64,000 bases of DNA. Origin: Pseudomonas fragi. GTDB taxonomy: Bacteria > Pseudomonadota > Gammaproteobacteria > Pseudomonadales > Pseudomonadaceae. The translations under genes and the position numbers were made by a program. This document shows positions 24,359 through 34,364 of the stretch, piece after piece (within the stretch, counting starts at the first letter, position 1; every line of letters begins with the position of its first letter). The notes beneath the pieces were generated by a model. The model was not told where the DNA came from. It saw nothing but the letters and a program-made list of their open reading frames with translations, and ran no database searches. The DNA lies in contig NZ_NQKQ01000024.1 in NCBI RefSeq assembly GCF_002269505.1, positions 1 through 64,000 on the forward strand. Reading direction: 5' to 3'.

Positions 24359-25759
24359 CTAGCGTCCTCCCAGATGAGCCAGCGCCTGGCGAAATGCCGG
24401 AGGCAACTGGTGGCCGAACTCGATGCGGCCATCGTTCTGGGTAAAAATGCCGACCTTGCTCAACCACTGTTCAAACTCGGGTGCAGGCTTGAGCCCCAGG
24501 GTTTTGCGTGCATACAGCGCGTCATGGAAGGAAGTGGTCTGGTAGTTGAGCATGATGTCGTCCGATCCCGGGATGCCCATGATGAAGTTGATTCCGGCCA
24601 CGCCCAGCAGCGTCAGCAGGGTGTCCATGTCGTCCTGATCGGCTTCGGCGTGGTTGGTGTAGCAGATGTCACAGCCCATGGGCACGCCCAGCAGTTTCCC
24701 GCAGAAGTGGTCTTCAAGACCGGCGCGGATGATCTGCTTGCCGTTGTACAGGTACTCGGGCCCGATAAAACCGACCACGGTATTGACCAGGAAAGGTTTG
24801 AAATGTCGCGCAACTGCGTAGGCCCGCGTCTCGCAGGTTTGTTGATCTACGCCGAAATGGGCGTTGGCTGATAGCGCGCTGCCCTGGCCTGTCTCGAAAT
24901 ACATCAAGTTGTTGCCCAACGTGCCGCGATTGAGGCTTAAACCTGCTTCGTAGCCTTCTTGCAGCACATTCAGGTTGATGCCGAAACTGGCGTTGGCCGC
25001 TTCGGTACCGGCTATGGACTGAAATACCAGATCCAGCGGAACGCCGCGATTGATCGCCTCGATCGAGGTAGTGACGTGGGTAAGCACGCAGGATTGGGTG
25101 GGGATTTCATAGCGCTGGATGATAGCGTCGAGCATGTTCAGCAAATCGCAGATCGAGGCAATGCTGTCGGTGGCCGGGTTGATGCCGATCATGGCGTCGC
25201 CGTTACCGTAGAGCAGGCCGTCGAGAATGCTGGCGGCAATCCCGGCTGGATCATCGGTGGGGTGGTTGGGTTGCAGCCGGGTCGACAGGCGGCCGCGCAG
25301 GCCCATGGTGCCGCGAAACCGGGTGACGACACGGATCTTTTGCGCAACCAGAATCAGGTCTTGTACGCGCATGATTTTCGACACGGCCGCAGCCATTTCC
25401 GGGGTCAGGCCCGGCGCCAGGGCGCGCAGGCTGTGCTCGTCGGCGGCGTCGCTGAGCAACCAGTCGCGAAACCCGCCAACGGTCAGGTGGCTGACCGTGG
25501 CGAAGGCTTGCAGGTCATGGCTGTCGATGATCAGCCGGGTGACTTCATCGGTCTCGTAAGGGATCAGTACTTCTTGCAGGAAATAAGCGAGCGGAATGTC
25601 AGCCAGGGCCATTTGCGCAGCGACCCGTTCACCGTCGTTTTGCGCCGCCACACCGGCCAGGAAATCCCCGGATCGCGCCGGGCTGGCCTTGGCCATCACG
25701 TCTTTAAGGCTATCGAAACGGTAGGTCTGGGTGCCAACCGCATGAGAGAAAGTTGCCAT
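24359..25759 (-). CDS. eutB: Ethanolamine ammonia-lyase, large subunit
   Basis: Catalytic subunit (466 residues) with a TIM barrel that binds ethanolamine and, with EutC, adenosylcobalamin. Seen: FRGTMGLRGRLSTRLQPNHPTDD, DAMIGINPATDS, ASFGINLNVLQEGYEAGL, FETGQGSALSANAHFGVDQQT and MGCDICYTNHAEADQDDMD. No carboxysome-like shell genes are near, so this is the non-compartment type of locus found in Pseudomonas. It follows the permease by 50 bases. Confidence 0.97.
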   Translation of the reverse strand: MATFSHAVGTQTYRFDSLKDVMAKASPARSGDFLAGVAAQNDGERVAAQMALADIPLAYFLQEVLIPYETDEVTRLIIDSHDLQAFATVSHLTVGGFRDWLLSDAADEHSLRALAPGLTPEMAAAVSKIMRVQDLILVAQKIRVVTRFRGTMGLRGRLSTRLQPNHPTDDPAGIAASILDGLLYGNGDAMIGINPATDSIASICDLLNMLDAIIQRYEIPTQSCVLTHVTTSIEAINRGVPLDLVFQSIAGTEAANASFGINLNVLQEGYEAGLSLNRGTLGNNLMYFETGQGSALSANAHFGVDQQTCETRAYAVARHFKPFLVNTVVGFIGPEYLYNGKQIIRAGLEDHFCGKLLGVPMGCDICYTNHAEADQDDMDTLLTLLGVAGINFIMGIPGSDDIMLNYQTTSFHDALYARKTLGLKPAPEFEQWLSKVGIFTQNDGRIEFGHQLPPAFRQALAHLGGR

Positions 25760-25809
25760 TTGCGTGCTCCATGACGCCAGACGCAGGGCGTCTGGCGGAT
25801 TCTCAGCGG

Positions 25810-27255
25810 TTAGTGCAAGGCCTTTTCGGCCTGTTGAATAGCCGCAAATTCCTCTTCCGGCGTACCGGCCACCAAATGGTGGCGACTGTAGAAAGCGAAG
25901 TAGGCAATTAATACTCCATAGATCACCGCCGCGCCAATCACCACGCGTGGGTCAACCAGGAAACCGGCCACCACCGCAACACAGGCAAGCACCAAAGCAG
26001 TGCCCGAGGTGAAAATCCCGCCCGGAGTGCGATACGGACGCTCCATTTTAGGGCGACGAATACGCAGGGTGATATGCGCGGCCATCATCAGCACATAAGA
26101 AATCGTCGCACCAAACACCGCCACCAGAATCAGCAAGTCGCCTTGCCCGGTCAGTGACAGGCCAAAACCGATGATGCCAGGAATGATCAAGGCCAGTACC
26201 GGCGCCTTGCTCTTGTTGGTTTCGGACAATTTGCGCGGCAGGTAACCCGCACGGGACAAGGCAAAGATCTGACGCGAGTAGGCGTAAATGATCGAGAAGA
26301 AGCTGGCAATCAGGCCGGCCAAGCCCACCAGGTTCACGAAACCGCCCATCCAGGTCGAGCCGCCATAAGCCTTGCTCAGCGCTTCAACCAGCGGGTTGCC
26401 CGATGCCATCAGGTGGTGCGCACCGGCGCCGCCCGGGCCGATCACCAGAATCAGCAGCGCAAAGGTAGCCAGTACCAGCATGGCGCCGATCAGGCCGCGA
26501 GGCAGGTCGCGCTTGGGGTTCTTGGTTTCTTCGGCGGCCAGTGGCACGCCCTCCACGGCGAGGAAAAACCAGATCGCGTAAGGGATAGCGGCCCATACGC
26601 CGACATAACCGAAGGGCAGGAAGGTGCTGGCGCCCTTGGCTTCGGTGACCGGGATATCCAGCAGGTTGGCGACGCTGAAGTGCGGCACCATCGCGACCAG
26701 AAATACCCCCAGTGCAATAGCTGCTACTGCGGTGATGATAAACATCAGCTTGAGCGCTTCACCGACCCCGAAAATGTGGATGCCGATAAAGATGATGTAG
26801 AACGCCAGGTAGATCATCCAGCCGCCAATACCGAACAGCGACTCGCAATAGGCGCCGATAAAACAGGCAATAGCCGCGGGTGCGATGGCGTATTCGATCA
26901 GGATCGCGGTGCCGGTGAGGAATCCGCCCCAGGGCCCGAAAGCGCTGCGGGCAAAGCCGTAGCCGCCGCCGGCAGTGGGGATCATCGATGACAGTTCGGC
27001 CAGGGAAAAGCACATGCACAAGTACATGGTGGCCATCAGTAGTGTGGCGATAAACATCCCGCCCCAGCCGCCCTGGGCCAGGCCGAAATTCCAGCCGGCG
27101 TAGTCACCCGAGATCACATAGGCCACGCCCAGCCCTACCAGCAGGACCCAGCCGGCAGCGCCTTTTTTCAGTTCGCGTTGTTGGAAATATTCGGAGCCGA
27201 CTTTTTCAAAGTCGACAGAGGACGCCGCCGCAGCGGCAGTAGGTTCGCTAGGCAT
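25810..27255 (-). CDS. eat: Ethanolamine permease (APC superfamily)
   Basis: Inner-membrane transporter of 481 residues with about 12 membrane helices, including the APC signature region (WVLLVGLGVAYVISGDYAGWNFGLAQGG) after a soluble N-terminus. EutB/EutC follow on the same strand, which indicates ethanolamine as substrate. A sigma-54-type promoter (27305-27320) lies about 50 bases upstream of the ATG, so EatR-like activator at 29282 probably controls it. Confidence 0.92.
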   Translation of the reverse strand: MPSEPTAAAAASSVDFEKVGSEYFQQRELKKGAAGWVLLVGLGVAYVISGDYAGWNFGLAQGGWGGMFIATLLMATMYLCMCFSLAELSSMIPTAGGGYGFARSAFGPWGGFLTGTAILIEYAIAPAAIACFIGAYCESLFGIGGWMIYLAFYIIFIGIHIFGVGEALKLMFIITAVAAIALGVFLVAMVPHFSVANLLDIPVTEAKGASTFLPFGYVGVWAAIPYAIWFFLAVEGVPLAAEETKNPKRDLPRGLIGAMLVLATFALLILVIGPGGAGAHHLMASGNPLVEALSKAYGGSTWMGGFVNLVGLAGLIASFFSIIYAYSRQIFALSRAGYLPRKLSETNKSKAPVLALIIPGIIGFGLSLTGQGDLLILVAVFGATISYVLMMAAHITLRIRRPKMERPYRTPGGIFTSGTALVLACVAVVAGFLVDPRVVIGAAVIYGVLIAYFAFYSRHHLVAGTPEEEFAAIQQAEKALH

Positions 27256-27304
27256 GGGAATTCACCTGTTCTTTTATAGTTTGAGAAAATATGACAGGGA
27301 GCAA

Positions 27305-27320
27305 AGCAAGAGCTGGGCCA
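27305..27320 (-). promoter_or_regulatory. Sigma-54 promoter of the permease-eutBC operon
   Basis: Minus-strand TGGCCCAGCTCTTGCT: GG and GC doublets exactly 10 bases apart, as in the -24/-12 consensus TGGCAC-N5-TTGCW. It differs from the promoter at 29000-29015 by one base. Transcription would start about 40 bases before the permease ATG. Confidence 0.75.
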
Positions 27321-27352
27321 CAGGGCCCGGTGTAGAGCTATTGATGCCTATT

Positions 27353-27403
27353 TGTGGGAGCGGGCTTGCTCGCGATTCTTTCGCGAGCAGGCTCGCTCCC
27401 ACA
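27353..27403. repeat. Palindromic repeat, family A, after the aldehyde dehydrogenase
   Basis: TGTGGGAGCGGGCTTGCTCG and CGAGCAGGCTCGCTCCCACA form a hairpin with a short CGATTCTTTCG centre. It sits between the aldehyde dehydrogenase stop and the eut promoter, so it may insulate the two transcription units. Confidence 0.9.
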
Positions 27404-27414
27404 GGGTTGCCGGC

Positions 27415-28935
<1,521 letters not shown>

Positions 28936-28999
28936 GGTGGGTGTCTCCTGGCTTTATTGTGCTTATGGGAGGACGCGCAGTGGCGCTGCTACAAGCAGG

Positions 29000-29015
29000 A
29001 GCAAGGGCTGGGCCA
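29000..29015 (-). promoter_or_regulatory. Sigma-54 promoter of exaC
   Basis: Minus-strand TGGCCCAGCCCTTGCT, with GG-N10-GC spacing, about 65 bases upstream of the exaC ATG. Almost identical to the eut-permease promoter at 27305-27320. Confidence 0.78.
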
Positions 29016-29079
29016 GATTTGCGAAAGCCTTGCAGGCCGTGGCTTTGCGGGTTTAAGGGGGGCGTTGGGACAGGGCGGA

Positions 29080-29131
29080 TGTCACCGCTGTGACACAGTG
29101 GCTGTGACAATTTGTACCATCGCTGGTACAA
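29080..29131. promoter_or_regulatory. Pair of inverted repeats, likely activator-binding (UAS) sites
   Basis: TGTCACCGCTGTGACA at 29080-29095 (6-base arms) and TTGTACCATCGCTGGTACAA at 29112-29131 (7-base arms) lie upstream of the exaC sigma-54 promoter. Position and symmetry fit binding sites for the enhancer-binding protein encoded at 29282. Confidence 0.55.
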
Positions 29132-29281
29132 GCGATGACCGGCGGGTCAGTTCGCGATTGCAATGGTCGGTGAGCAAGAGGATGCTGGGTGTTCGGTTTG
29201 GACTGGATCCTTGTTGCCGCTGAGGGACGTTTGCCTCTGCCGAGCACGGGACCGCCGAGACAGAGCGGAGAACAATAAGAA

Positions 29282-31168
29282 ATGCACAGTACCGATCTAC
29301 GCCGTCACGCACGGCAAGTCATTGATGTCACCCAGGGCCGCCCTCAGGGGTGCGACCCGTCTATCGTCCGTTCCTGGCAGCGCTGCCTGGAGGACTATCA
29401 CCTCGATCCTGCGCAAACCATCGCCCCTACCGTGCTAGAGCAGGGCCGTATTCTCGAAGGCCGCGAGCGGTTGCAGCAGGTGCTGAAAATTGCCGGTCAC
29501 GAAATGAACAGCCTGCATCAGCAGCTCTCCGGTGCCGGGCACGCGGTACTGCTGACCGATGCCCGCGGCGTGATTCTCAACTGTGTCACTGCCCCCTCCG
29601 AACGCAAGGTGTTCGAGCAGGCCGGGCTGTGGCTGGGGGCAGACTGGAGCGAAGCGCGGGAGGGCACCAACGGGATCGGCACGTGCCTGGTCGAGCGCCA
29701 GGCATTGACCATCCATCAGGATGAACACTTTCGCGGTCGGCACACCGGGCTGACCTGCTCGGCCAGCCCGGTGTTCGATCCGCAGGGCGAATTGCTGGCG
29801 GTGCTCGATGTCTCTTCGGCGCGTCATGAAGCTTCGCGCCAGAGCCAGTTTCACACGATGGCGCTGGTCAATCTGTCAGCCAAAATCATCGAAAATAGCT
29901 ACTTCCTCGGGCATTTCGAAAATCAGTGGCTGCTGCGTTTTCATCTGCAGGCAGAGTCTGTGGGGTTGTTCAGTGAAGGCATGCTGGCGTTTGACGGTGA
30001 TGGAGTGATTTGCGCCGTCAATCAAAGCGCCTTGAACCTGCTGGGCCATGTGCGCGGCAGTTTGCTTGGGCAATTGATCGACAGTGTTTTCGATTGTTCG
30101 CCTGATGAGCTGTTCGCTCGGGCCACCCCCCAGGCCACTGCCAGTTGGCCGCTGCATACCCGCGACGGGCGTCGGCTGTTTGCAGCCCTGCGCGGCCAGC
30201 CGCGACACTCGCCGGCACCGATCACTGTAAAAGTTGAGCCGCAGCGCCCGCGCCAGAGCGGCATTTGTCTGGGCGATGAAGCCTTGCAGGTTGATTTTCG
30301 CCGCGCGTTGCGGGTGTTTGAACGTGATGTACCGCTGCTGATCAATGGTGAGACCGGTTCGGGCAAAGAGGCCTTTGCCAAAGCCGTGCACCAGGCCAGC
30401 TTGCGCAGCAGCAAACCCTTTGTGGCGCTCAATTGCGCGTCGATTCCAGAAAGCCTGATCGAGAGCGAGTTGTTCGGTTATCGCGGCGGCAGTTTTACTG
30501 GAGCGCGCAAGGAGGGCATGCAGGGCAAGTTGCAGCAGGCCGACGGTGGCACCTTGTTTCTGGATGAAATCGGCGATATGCCGCTGGCGCTGCAAACCCG
30601 TCTGTTGAGGGTGCTGGAGGATCGTCTGGTGGTGCCCATTGGTGGCGAGCCGATGGCAGTGAACGTGCGCATTATTAGTGCTACCCACCGCAATCTGCAG
30701 GAGCGGGTGGTCGATGGCAGTTTTCGCGAGGACTTGTATTATCGCCTTAACGGGCTGGAAGTGGCTTTGCCGGCGCTGCGCGAGCGTACGGACAAATCCC
30801 AGTTGCTGGACTTTCTGCTGGCTGAAGAGGCGGGTGAACAACAACTGCAGATCAGCCACGGGGCGCGAGAGGCGTTGCTGAATTTTCCGTGGCCGGGCAA
30901 CGTGCGCCAATTGCGCAACGTGTTGCGCACCCTGGCGGCACTCTGTGAAAACGACGTGATCCAGTTCGACGATCTGCCGGCCACTGTTCGCCTGGCTCCG
31001 TGCAAGGCCCCTGAACCTTGTGAACACCCGCTTGAGGATGCCGAAAAACAGGCCTTGTTGCTGGCGCTCGAACTGCACCGCTGGCATATGACCCATACGG
31101 CACTGCAACTGGGGGTGAGCCGCAATACCCTGTATAGAAAGCTGCGCAAGCACGGGATTGAGCGGTAA
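29282..31168 (+). CDS. eatR: Sigma-54-dependent activator of ethanolamine/aldehyde genes (AcoR/EatR type)
   Basis: Enhancer-binding protein of 628 residues. N-terminal GAF-type sensor (about 60-220), PAS-like segment (about 225-300), AAA+ domain (about 330-530) with Walker A GETGSGKE near 356-363 and Walker B GGTLFLDEIGD, and a Fis-type helix-turn-helix at the C-terminus (TALQLGVSRNTLYRKLRKHGI). The loop that contacts sigma-54 reads GSFTGA (403-408) instead of the usual GAFTGA. It is divergent from exaC, next to two UAS-like sites, and probably responds to ethanolamine or acetaldehyde. Confidence 0.9.
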   Translation: MHSTDLRRHARQVIDVTQGRPQGCDPSIVRSWQRCLEDYHLDPAQTIAPTVLEQGRILEGRERLQQVLKIAGHEMNSLHQQLSGAGHAVLLTDARGVILNCVTAPSERKVFEQAGLWLGADWSEAREGTNGIGTCLVERQALTIHQDEHFRGRHTGLTCSASPVFDPQGELLAVLDVSSARHEASRQSQFHTMALVNLSAKIIENSYFLGHFENQWLLRFHLQAESVGLFSEGMLAFDGDGVICAVNQSALNLLGHVRGSLLGQLIDSVFDCSPDELFARATPQATASWPLHTRDGRRLFAALRGQPRHSPAPITVKVEPQRPRQSGICLGDEALQVDFRRALRVFERDVPLLINGETGSGKEAFAKAVHQASLRSSKPFVALNCASIPESLIESELFGYRGGSFTGARKEGMQGKLQQADGGTLFLDEIGDMPLALQTRLLRVLEDRLVVPIGGEPMAVNVRIISATHRNLQERVVDGSFREDLYYRLNGLEVALPALRERTDKSQLLDFLLAEEAGEQQLQISHGAREALLNFPWPGNVRQLRNVLRTLAALCENDVIQFDDLPATVRLAPCKAPEPCEHPLEDAEKQALLLALELHRWHMTHTALQLGVSRNTLYRKLRKHGIER

Positions 31169-31173
31169 TGCTT

Positions 31174-31323
31174 AAAAGCCCCTCACCCCAACCCTCTCCC
31201 GGAGGGAGAGGGGGCTGACCGAGTTGATGCTGGATTCAATTTAGCCCTATCAGACTGACGGGATTCTGAAATATCCCCCGATCGGCTCCCTCTCCCTCAG
31301 GGAGAGGGTTGGGGTGAGGGCTT
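31174..31323. repeat. Palindromic repeat, family C
   Basis: Begins AAAAGCCCCTCACCCCAACC CTCTCCC... and ends ...GAGAGGGTTGGGGTGAGGGCTT, so the ends are inverted over about 25 bases. Each end also forms its own small stem (CTCTCCCGGAGGGAGAG; CTCCCTCAGGGAG). Other copies: 39237-39412, 60189-60291 and a half-copy at 52654-52692. Lies between the activator and mpl. Confidence 0.9.
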
Positions 31324-31401
31324 CTAGCAGGCGAGCAGAATCATCAGGTGCGAAAAACCCCCTCCTACGCTACCCTTCGCCGATGATTTACGAGGTCGAC
31401 T

Positions 31402-32751
31402 ATGCACATTCATATTCTTGGTATTTGCGGCACTTTCATGGGTTCGCTGGCGGTTCTGGCCAAAGAACTGGGCCATCACGTTACGGGTTCCGACGCCAAC
31501 GTCTATCCGCCAATGAGCACCCAGCTGCAAGCTCAAGGTATTGAATTGACTCAGGGCTATGACCCGGCTCAGCTCGATCCGGCCCCCGATCTGGTGGTGA
31601 TCGGCAATGCGCTGTCGCGTGGCAACCCGGCGGTGGAGTATGTCCTGAACAAGGGCCTGCCTTACGTGTCCGGCCCGCAATGGCTGGCCGACCATGTTCT
31701 GCAAGGTCGCTGGGTACTGGCTGTGGCCGGGACCCACGGCAAAACCACGACCAGCAGCATGCTGGCCTGGGTGCTGGAGCACGCAGGCATGGCTCCGGGG
31801 TTCCTGATTGGCGGCGTCCCGCAAAATTTTGCCGTGTCGGCCCGTTTGGGCGACACGCCGTTCTTTGTGGTTGAAGCCGATGAATATGACAGCGCCTTCT
31901 TCGACAAACGCTCCAAGTTTGTCCACTACCGTCCGCGCACGGCGATCCTCAATAATCTTGAGTTCGATCATGCGGACATCTTCCCGGATTTACCTGCAAT
32001 CGAGCGGCAATTCCACCACTTGGTGCGTACCATCCCGAGTGAAGGGCTGGTGATCCACCCGACCACCGAGCCTGCATTGCAGCGTGTGATCGAGATGGGT
32101 TGCTGGACGCCGGTACAGACCACGGGGGTTGATGGCCAATGGCAAGCCAGGCTGCTCAGCGACGACGGTTCGCGTTTTGAAGTGCTGTTTGAAGGCGTGC
32201 TGCAAGGCACCGTCGAGTGGGATATGACCGGCCAGCACAACGTCGCCAATGCCCTGGCGACCCTGGCGGCTGCCCGCCATGTAGGCGTAGTGCCGAGCAT
32301 GGCCATTGACGGGCTGAGCGCGTTCAAAAGCGTGAAACGGCGCATGGAAAAGGTTGCCGAAGTTCATGGTATTACCATCTACGACGACTTTGCCCACCAC
32401 CCGACGGCGATCGCGACCACCCTCGATGGCCTGCGCAAGCATATCGGTGACGCGCCGTTGATCGCGGTGATTGAGCCGCGCTCCAACTCCATGAAACTCG
32501 GTGCCCACCGCGATGGCCTGCCGCAAAGCGTGGTGCAGGCCGATCATGTGGTCTGGTACGCACCGGCCAATCTTGGCTGGGACCTGGCTGCAACAGTTGC
32601 ATCGAGCCCGGTGCCGACCAACGTATGCGATTCGCTGGATGCGATTATTGCCGAGGTCAAAACCCGGGTGAAACCCGGTACTCATGTGGTGATCATGAGC
32701 AACGGCGGCTTTGGCGGCCTGCATGGCAAACTGGCGGAAGCGCTGCAATGA
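31402..32751 (+). CDS. mpl: UDP-N-acetylmuramate:L-alanyl-gamma-D-glutamyl-meso-diaminopimelate ligase
   Basis: Cell-wall recycling ligase of 449 residues that attaches recovered tripeptide to UDP-MurNAc. Mur-ligase layout: N-terminal UDP-binding domain (MHIHILGICGTFMGSLAVLA), central ATPase with GTHGKTTTSSM and the following VVEADEYDSAFFDKRSKF, and C-terminal domain with DDFAHHPTAI and IEPRSNSMKLG. It overlaps ubiX by 4 bases (ATGA). Confidence 0.97.
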   Translation: MHIHILGICGTFMGSLAVLAKELGHHVTGSDANVYPPMSTQLQAQGIELTQGYDPAQLDPAPDLVVIGNALSRGNPAVEYVLNKGLPYVSGPQWLADHVLQGRWVLAVAGTHGKTTTSSMLAWVLEHAGMAPGFLIGGVPQNFAVSARLGDTPFFVVEADEYDSAFFDKRSKFVHYRPRTAILNNLEFDHADIFPDLPAIERQFHHLVRTIPSEGLVIHPTTEPALQRVIEMGCWTPVQTTGVDGQWQARLLSDDGSRFEVLFEGVLQGTVEWDMTGQHNVANALATLAAARHVGVVPSMAIDGLSAFKSVKRRMEKVAEVHGITIYDDFAHHPTAIATTLDGLRKHIGDAPLIAVIEPRSNSMKLGAHRDGLPQSVVQADHVVWYAPANLGWDLAATVASSPVPTNVCDSLDAIIAEVKTRVKPGTHVVIMSNGGFGGLHGKLAEALQ

Positions 32752-33377
32752 GTGGGCCTGAACGCATAACCCTGGCGGTCACCGGGGCTTCCGGCATGCC
32801 CTACGCCCTGCGTCTGCTCGATTGCCTGGTGCGGGAAGACCGTGAAGTGCACTTCCTGATCTCCAAGGCGGCGCAATTGGTCATGGCGACCGAAACGGAC
32901 GTCAACCTGCCGCCAAAGCCACAGGCAATGCAGACGTTTCTGACTGAATACACAGGCGCTGCTGCCGGGCAGATTCGCGTGTACGGCAAGGAAGACTGGA
33001 TGTCGCCAGTCGCTTCAGGGTCGGGAGCGCCTGCGGCAATGGTAGTGGTGCCGTGTTCTACCGGCACCTTGTCGGCGATTGCCACCGGAGCTTGCAACAA
33101 CCTGATTGAGCGGGCGGCCGACGTGACGCTCAAGGAGCGCCGCCAGTTGATTCTGGTGCCGCGTGAAGCACCGTATTCCAGTATTCACCTGGAAAACATG
33201 CTCAAACTGTCCAATATGGGCGCGGTGATCGTGCCAGCATCGCCGGGCTTTTATCACCAGCCGCAGACCATCGATGATCTGGTGGATTTTGTGGTAGCGC
33301 GCATTCTCAATCTGCTCAACATCCCCCAGGACATGCTGCCGCGCTGGGGTGAGCATCATGTTGGCGGTGATGAGTAA
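32748..33377 (+). CDS. ubiX: Flavin prenyltransferase UbiX
   Basis: Makes prenylated FMN, the cofactor of UbiD-type decarboxylases in ubiquinone synthesis; 209 residues. Marks: VTGASGMPYALRLLDCL (flavin-binding GASG), VVVPCSTGTLSAIATGACNNLIERAADVTLKERR in part (PCSTGTLSAIATG), and VPREAPYSSIHLENML. Start chosen at ATG 32748, coupled to mpl; the frame is open to 32625 only as a shadow of mpl. Confidence 0.95.
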   Translation: MSGPERITLAVTGASGMPYALRLLDCLVREDREVHFLISKAAQLVMATETDVNLPPKPQAMQTFLTEYTGAAAGQIRVYGKEDWMSPVASGSGAPAAMVVVPCSTGTLSAIATGACNNLIERAADVTLKERRQLILVPREAPYSSIHLENMLKLSNMGAVIVPASPGFYHQPQTIDDLVDFVVARILNLLNIPQDMLPRWGEHHVGGDE

Positions 33378-33657
33378 GGCGCTGTTGGCACTGCTAGTAG
33401 CGGCTCTGGTGTGTGGATGCGCCAGCGTTCGCACGCTGGATGCCGCCAAGCCCGGCGCGCCCGTGGTCTATTCGGGTACCCGCCTGGACCTGTATGCGTT
33501 GGAGGGCGGGTGCTGTGCCAAGGATCGCTTTGGCGCCGATGCACCGCGTTACCCGGGCCTTGACCTGCCCGCCAGCGCATTGCTCGACACAGTACTGTTG
33601 CCGCTGTCAGTGCTGACGGTGCTGGGCGTAGGGTTTCAGGCCAGTGGCGGCCTGTAA
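33358..33657 (+). CDS. YceK/YidQ-like small lipoprotein
   Basis: Lipoprotein of about 99 residues. The signal peptide (MLAVMSKALLALLVAALVCGCAS) ends in a lipobox-like VCGC; the mature part contains YSGTRLDLYALEGGCC and YPGLDLPASALLDTVLLPLSVL, typical of the YceK/YidQ family (family of envelope lipoproteins, role unclear). Start could also be GTG 33349 or ATG 33370; I take 33358, behind GGGGTGAG. It overlaps the end of ubiX by 20 bases. Confidence 0.8.
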   Translation: MLAVMSKALLALLVAALVCGCASVRTLDAAKPGAPVVYSGTRLDLYALEGGCCAKDRFGADAPRYPGLDLPASALLDTVLLPLSVLTVLGVGFQASGGL

Positions 33658-33673
33658 TCCACCGCCAGGGTGA

Positions 33674-34315
33674 CTATTTACCCAGCTTGCGCAGTTCATC
33701 CGACTCGATCACCCGCACCCCGTCCTGTTCTTCCAGCGCCAGTCGCCACAGCGCACGGGCCAGTTGGCAGGCTTCAATGCCGTGGTACTTGCCCGGAATC
33801 AGTTTGGACAATGGCCCGGCGATCTGTTCGGCCAGGCGGGGCTCGACGCGATCACCCAGCAGCAGCGAAGGGCGTGCGATGGTCAGTTGCGGCCAGCTCT
33901 GTGCGCGTAAAGATTGCTCCATCTCGCCTTTGACCCGGTTATAAAACACCGAGGATTTGGGGTCGGCGCCAATCGCGCTGACCACCACCAGATGGCGTGC
34001 GCCCATTTCCCGGGCGCGCTTGGCGAAAGCCACCACCATGTCATGGTCGACGGCGCGGAAGGCGGCTTCGGAGCCGGCCTGTTTGATCGTGGTGCCCAGG
34101 CAGCAAAAGGCCACATCAACCCGGCCACTGAGCTGGGGCAGGAACACCACCGGGTCACCTACCGGGTTTTCCAGGCGCGGATGCGCTGCCAGGGGTTTGC
34201 GCGAAGGGGCAAGCACGCGGGTGATGGTGGGCTCATTGAGCAGGCGGTCGAGCAGCAGTTCGCCCGTAAGGCCAGTGGCCCCGGCGAGCAGGATATGTGA
34301 AGGCGTCAAGTGCAT
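33674..34315 (-). CDS. NAD(P)-binding oxidoreductase of the HTATIP2/YwnB-like SDR group
   Basis: Atypical short-chain dehydrogenase of 213 residues. The Rossmann motif is LLAGATGLTGELLLDRLL (about 8-25); later HLVVVSAIGADPKSSVFYNRVKGEMEQ, shortened here to VVSAIGADPKS and YNRVKGE, gives the serine and a Tyr-x3-Lys-like pair. Start chosen at 34315 with GGGAG in front; seven more residues are possible. Substrate unknown. It converges on the ubiX-lipoprotein unit. Confidence 0.85.
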   Translation of the reverse strand: MHLTPSHILLAGATGLTGELLLDRLLNEPTITRVLAPSRKPLAAHPRLENPVGDPVVFLPQLSGRVDVAFCCLGTTIKQAGSEAAFRAVDHDMVVAFAKRAREMGARHLVVVSAIGADPKSSVFYNRVKGEMEQSLRAQSWPQLTIARPSLLLGDRVEPRLAEQIAGPLSKLIPGKYHGIEACQLARALWRLALEEQDGVRVIESDELRKLGK

Positions 34316-34364
34316 AGTGTTTCTCCCTTGATACAAACAGCTTAGTCATTGCAGGGGTATTTGC

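Larger units (their letters stand above)
28936..29281. promoter_or_regulatory. Divergent regulatory region of exaC and its sigma-54 activator (346 bases)
   Basis: This spacer contains the minus-strand sigma-54 promoter of exaC (29000-29015) and two inverted repeats (29080-29095 and 29112-29131) at enhancer-like distance from it (65-130 bases upstream). The remaining ~150 bases before the activator gene should hold the activator's own promoter; I see no strong sigma-70 match. Confidence 0.65.

Noticed and set aside
31174..31323. CRISPR-like reading of the GC-rich repeats
   Set aside because: The units are inverted pairs in scattered gaps, not direct repeats with regular spacers, and no cas genes are present.
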